A stretch of 41,179 nt of DNA from contig CAJVXN010000017.1 of the NCBI GenBank assembly GCA_913009335.1, forward strand, positions 1-41,179, given 5' to 3'. Under the pieces are notes generated by a model that ran no database searches, was not told the origin of the DNA, and saw nothing but the letters and a program-made list of their open reading frames with translations. Within the stretch, counting starts at the first letter, position 1; each line of letters opens with the position of its first letter. This stretch comes from an uncultured bacterium (GTDB lineage: Bacteria; Omnitrophota; Gorgyraeia; Ghiorseimicrobiales; Ghiorseimicrobiaceae). The position numbers were made by a program, and so were the translations under genes. This document shows positions 39,537-41,179 of this stretch, one piece after another.

Positions 39537-39555
39537 CAGGAAGGAGAGTAATTTT

Positions 39556-39792
39556 ATGAGTAAAAATGTTTTAGTCTATAGCACTCCTACATGTCCTTAT
39601 TGTACAAAGGCAAAAGAGTTTTTAAAGACAAATAATATTGAGTTTGAAAATATCGACGTATCTGTTGATCAGGCAAAAGCTGATGAAATGATTAAGAAGT
39701 CCGGACAAATGGGTGTACCGGTAATAGATATTGAAGGCAGTATAATCGTGGGGTTTGATCAGGAAAAGATAAAAGCTGCTTTAGATTTATAG
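39556..39792 (+). CDS. Glutaredoxin-like thioredoxin-fold protein (NrdH/Uxx-star type)
   Basis: 78-aa thiol oxidoreductase. Active site is CPYC in STPTCPYCTKAKEFL. GQMGVPVIDIEGSIIVGFDQEKI is the cis-Pro and C-terminal GFD block. Such small proteins take electrons from thioredoxin reductase, which is the next gene, so the pair forms a thiol-reducing system. RBS AAGGAGAG precedes the ATG. Confidence 0.94.
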   Translation: MSKNVLVYSTPTCPYCTKAKEFLKTNNIEFENIDVSVDQAKADEMIKKSGQMGVPVIDIEGSIIVGFDQEKIKAALDL

Positions 39793-39809
39793 GGGTTACA
39801 TTTTTTTAT

Positions 39810-40724
39810 ATGCCGAATACATATGATCTTATCATTATTGGCGCAGGTCCTGGCGGTATAACTGCCGCAGTGTATGCCGCTCGCAAGGGCTTGAAACTTT
39901 TGGTCATTACAAAGGATATAGGTGGGCAGGCGGCATTAAGTGGGAATGTAGAGAATTATACTGGTTATCAGTTTGTTCCTGGTCCCCAGCTTGCTGCGAA
40001 ATTTGAAGAACACCTGCGAAAGTTTAATTTCGAATTAAAGGAATCTGAAGCCGTAAAGGAAGTTAAATGCGAAAATAGCGGATATATCAGGATTAAGACT
40101 GATAAGGGGATTTATGCCGCAAAAACAGCTATAATTGCAACGGGCGCCAGATGGAAGGAGTTGAATGCCTTAGGAGAACGGGAATTTAAGAATAGAGGAT
40201 TAACTTATTGCGCTACGTGTGATGGCCCTTTATTCCGAGATAAGACAGTTGCTGTTATAGGCGGTGGTAATTCGGCATTAGACGCAGCAATACAATTGAT
40301 AAATATCGCAACGCATGTGTATATTATTAATATCGCATCCAACATTACCGGAGATAGAATAATGCAGGAAAAAGTAGCGAAAAACAAAAAAGTAACAATA
40401 TTTAATAATTCTAGAGTTGCGGCTATATCAGGAGATAAATTTGTTAATGCTATTGTTGTTAAGCGCGGCGGTAAAGAAGAGAAGATATCGGTCCAGGGAG
40501 TGTTTGTAGAGATAGGCCTTAATCCTAATTCTGAAATCATCCCGAATATAGAAAAGAATAAAAAAGGAGAAATAGAAATAGATAAGGATAATCATACAAG
40601 CATACCCGGAATATTTGCTGCCGGAGATGTTACTGATGTGTCTGAAAAACAGATTATCATTGCAGCAGGAGAAGGGGCAAAGGCTGCGTTAAGCGCTTTT
40701 AAATATTTGACGCGACAGGCATAG
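39810..40724 (+). CDS. trxB: Thioredoxin reductase
   Basis: 304-aa flavoenzyme that passes electrons from NAD(P)H to thioredoxin-fold proteins. FAD binding: LIIIGAGPGGITAAVYAARKG; redox pair: TYCATCDGPLF; nucleotide binding: VAVIGGGNSALDAAIQL; C-terminal FAD block: IPGIFAAGDVTDVSEKQI. The HRRxxxR NADPH motif is not evident: the region reads VYIINIASNITGDRIM, so NADH or ferredoxin-type donors are possible. It follows the glutaredoxin gene by 17 nt. Confidence 0.94.
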   Translation: MPNTYDLIIIGAGPGGITAAVYAARKGLKLLVITKDIGGQAALSGNVENYTGYQFVPGPQLAAKFEEHLRKFNFELKESEAVKEVKCENSGYIRIKTDKGIYAAKTAIIATGARWKELNALGEREFKNRGLTYCATCDGPLFRDKTVAVIGGGNSALDAAIQLINIATHVYIINIASNITGDRIMQEKVAKNKKVTIFNNSRVAAISGDKFVNAIVVKRGGKEEKISVQGVFVEIGLNPNSEIIPNIEKNKKGEIEIDKDNHTSIPGIFAAGDVTDVSEKQIIIAAGEGAKAALSAFKYLTRQA

Positions 40725-40749
40725 GTGAGTTTAAAAAGGAGGTGATATC

Positions 40750-40815
40750 ATGGGTTGTGCGAAAAAGAGCTGCGGAACAAAGAAAAAGAGCGTAAAAAAG
40801 AAAAAAAAGAAATAG
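40750..40815 (+). CDS. 21-aa Lys-rich microprotein with two cysteines
   Basis: Too short for the ORF track. A near-perfect Shine-Dalgarno AAAGGAGGTGAT lies 3 nt before ATG 40750; few starts in the window are as strong. The peptide begins MGCAKKSCGTKKKS and ends in six Lys; 11 of 21 residues are Lys. The coding DNA ends in a long A-rich run. Between trxB and rubredoxin, it may belong to the same operon. No family recognised. It could also be a leader whose translation affects the rubredoxin gene. Confidence 0.6.
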   Translation: MGCAKKSCGTKKKSVKKKKKK

Positions 40816-40848
40816 CTTGGCTAACTAATTTTTATTTTGGAGTTAAAC

Positions 40849-41007
40849 ATGGATAAGTATCGTTGTACGGTTTGTGAATATATCTACGATCCGCAGATAG
40901 GCGATTCCGATAATGGTATTGCTGCTGGAACCAGCTTTGACGATTTACCGGATGATTGGGTTTGTCCTGAGTGTGGAGTCGGTAAAGAAAGTTTTGAAAA
41001 ACTCTAG
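40849..41007 (+). CDS. Rubredoxin
   Basis: 52-aa electron carrier with one Fe bound by four Cys: [21 protein letters not shown] and [18 protein letters not shown]. Missing from the ORF track because of size. It is very similar in length and motifs to the C-terminal domain of hrb. It could feed FprA, rubrerythrin or superoxide reductase. No strong RBS is seen (TTTTGGAGTTAAAC before the ATG, with GGAG 7 nt upstream). Confidence 0.97.
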   Translation: MDKYRCTVCEYIYDPQIGDSDNGIAAGTSFDDLPDDWVCPECGVGKESFEKL

Positions 41008-41179
41008 AAAGTTTATAAAAAAAGGGTAGTTTTCTTGTTTAGGTGAACTACTCCTATTGACTCATTAATAAATGTTACCGAAGAAGGCCGGGGTAAGAGT
41101 TCCTGCGGCCAAAGTGAATATTGAATATTTGCTGGAGTTTTTTCTCCATAGCTTTACGCAGTCTAAAAGGATTTAAATC
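41008..41179 (+). other. Right-edge segment: hairpins and a possible 34-aa ORF
   Basis: GTAGTT...AACTAC arms (about 41025-41050) could end the redox operon, but no clear T-run follows. A 34-codon ORF runs 41072-41176 (MLPKKAGVRVPAAKVNIEYL...) without a visible RBS. TGGAG-TTTTTT-CTCCA is a short hairpin within it. I do not call a gene here. Confidence 0.25.

Noticed and set aside
41072-41176. 34-codon ORF at the right edge
   Set aside because: No RBS, no recognisable motif and too close to the window end to judge; mentioned only as part of the edge segment.

Overview
The window looks like chromosome from an uncultured, anaerobic, diderm bacterium of low to moderate GC. Gene order and protein style suggest Candidatus Omnitrophota (OP3) or a close relative, but that is an inference from remembered families and was not tested. 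Evidence for two membranes is a small beta-barrel protein ending in Phe and several lipobox signal peptides. Evidence for an anaerobe is the oxygen/NO defence set at the right end (Rrf2 regulator, Hrb/FprA, rubrerythrin, superoxide reductase, rubredoxin). Nearly all genes are on the + strand with short gaps or overlaps; ispH is the only clear minus-strand gene. I saw no tRNA, rRNA, CRISPR array, transposase or phage gene.

Layout. 1-6.2 kb: end of an HU-type gene, hisS-aspS, a LysM lipoprotein, then phoH, a 7TM-HD phosphodiesterase and ybeY. 6.3-11.4 kb: recO, panE, polX, apbE and an NfnA-like flavoprotein subunit. 11.4-17.1 kb: a coiled-coil protein with 42-nt tandem repeats, a diadenylate cyclase fused to YbbR domains, a GT20 trehalose-phosphate-synthase-like enzyme and a Na/Pi cotransporter. 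17.1-26 kb: an alanine dehydrogenase-like protein behind a structured leader, a repeat-filled gap, an ATP-grasp protein, an SDR-DUF2867 protein, cyclophilin, GNAT, TraB/GumN, DUF5661, a short pyruvate kinase and a BaiN-type flavoprotein. 26-32.8 kb: a TFIIB-type zinc-ribbon protein, LemA, an M48 protease, glutaminyl cyclase, M28 peptidase, YgbA-like protein, SemiSWEET, a beta-barrel and ispH. 32.9-41 kb: a redox-defence island of at least fifteen genes, three of which encode very small Cys- and/or Lys-rich proteins.

How the genes may work together. The DAC-YbbR fusion could make c-di-AMP and the 7TM-HD protein could degrade it, so synthesis and turnover may both lie in this window, near trehalose and ion-transport genes. 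The right-hand island reads as one programme. An Rrf2 Fe-S sensor sits behind a promoter overlaid by a perfect palindrome. Fe-S proteins follow, then NO/O2 reduction (Hrb-FprA), peroxide and superoxide reduction (rubrerythrin, SOR), a ferritin-like diiron protein, and thiol/electron supply (glutaredoxin, thioredoxin reductase, rubredoxin).

Most unusual points: several enzymes have lost a whole domain (AspRS without GAD, pyruvate kinase without its C domain, 7TM-HD without its extracytoplasmic domain); the cyclase-YbbR fusion; hairpin repeats whose stems differ between copies but stay complementary; a coding tandem repeat with a 34-nt exact inverted copy just upstream of the cyclase gene; and three microproteins in the redox island.
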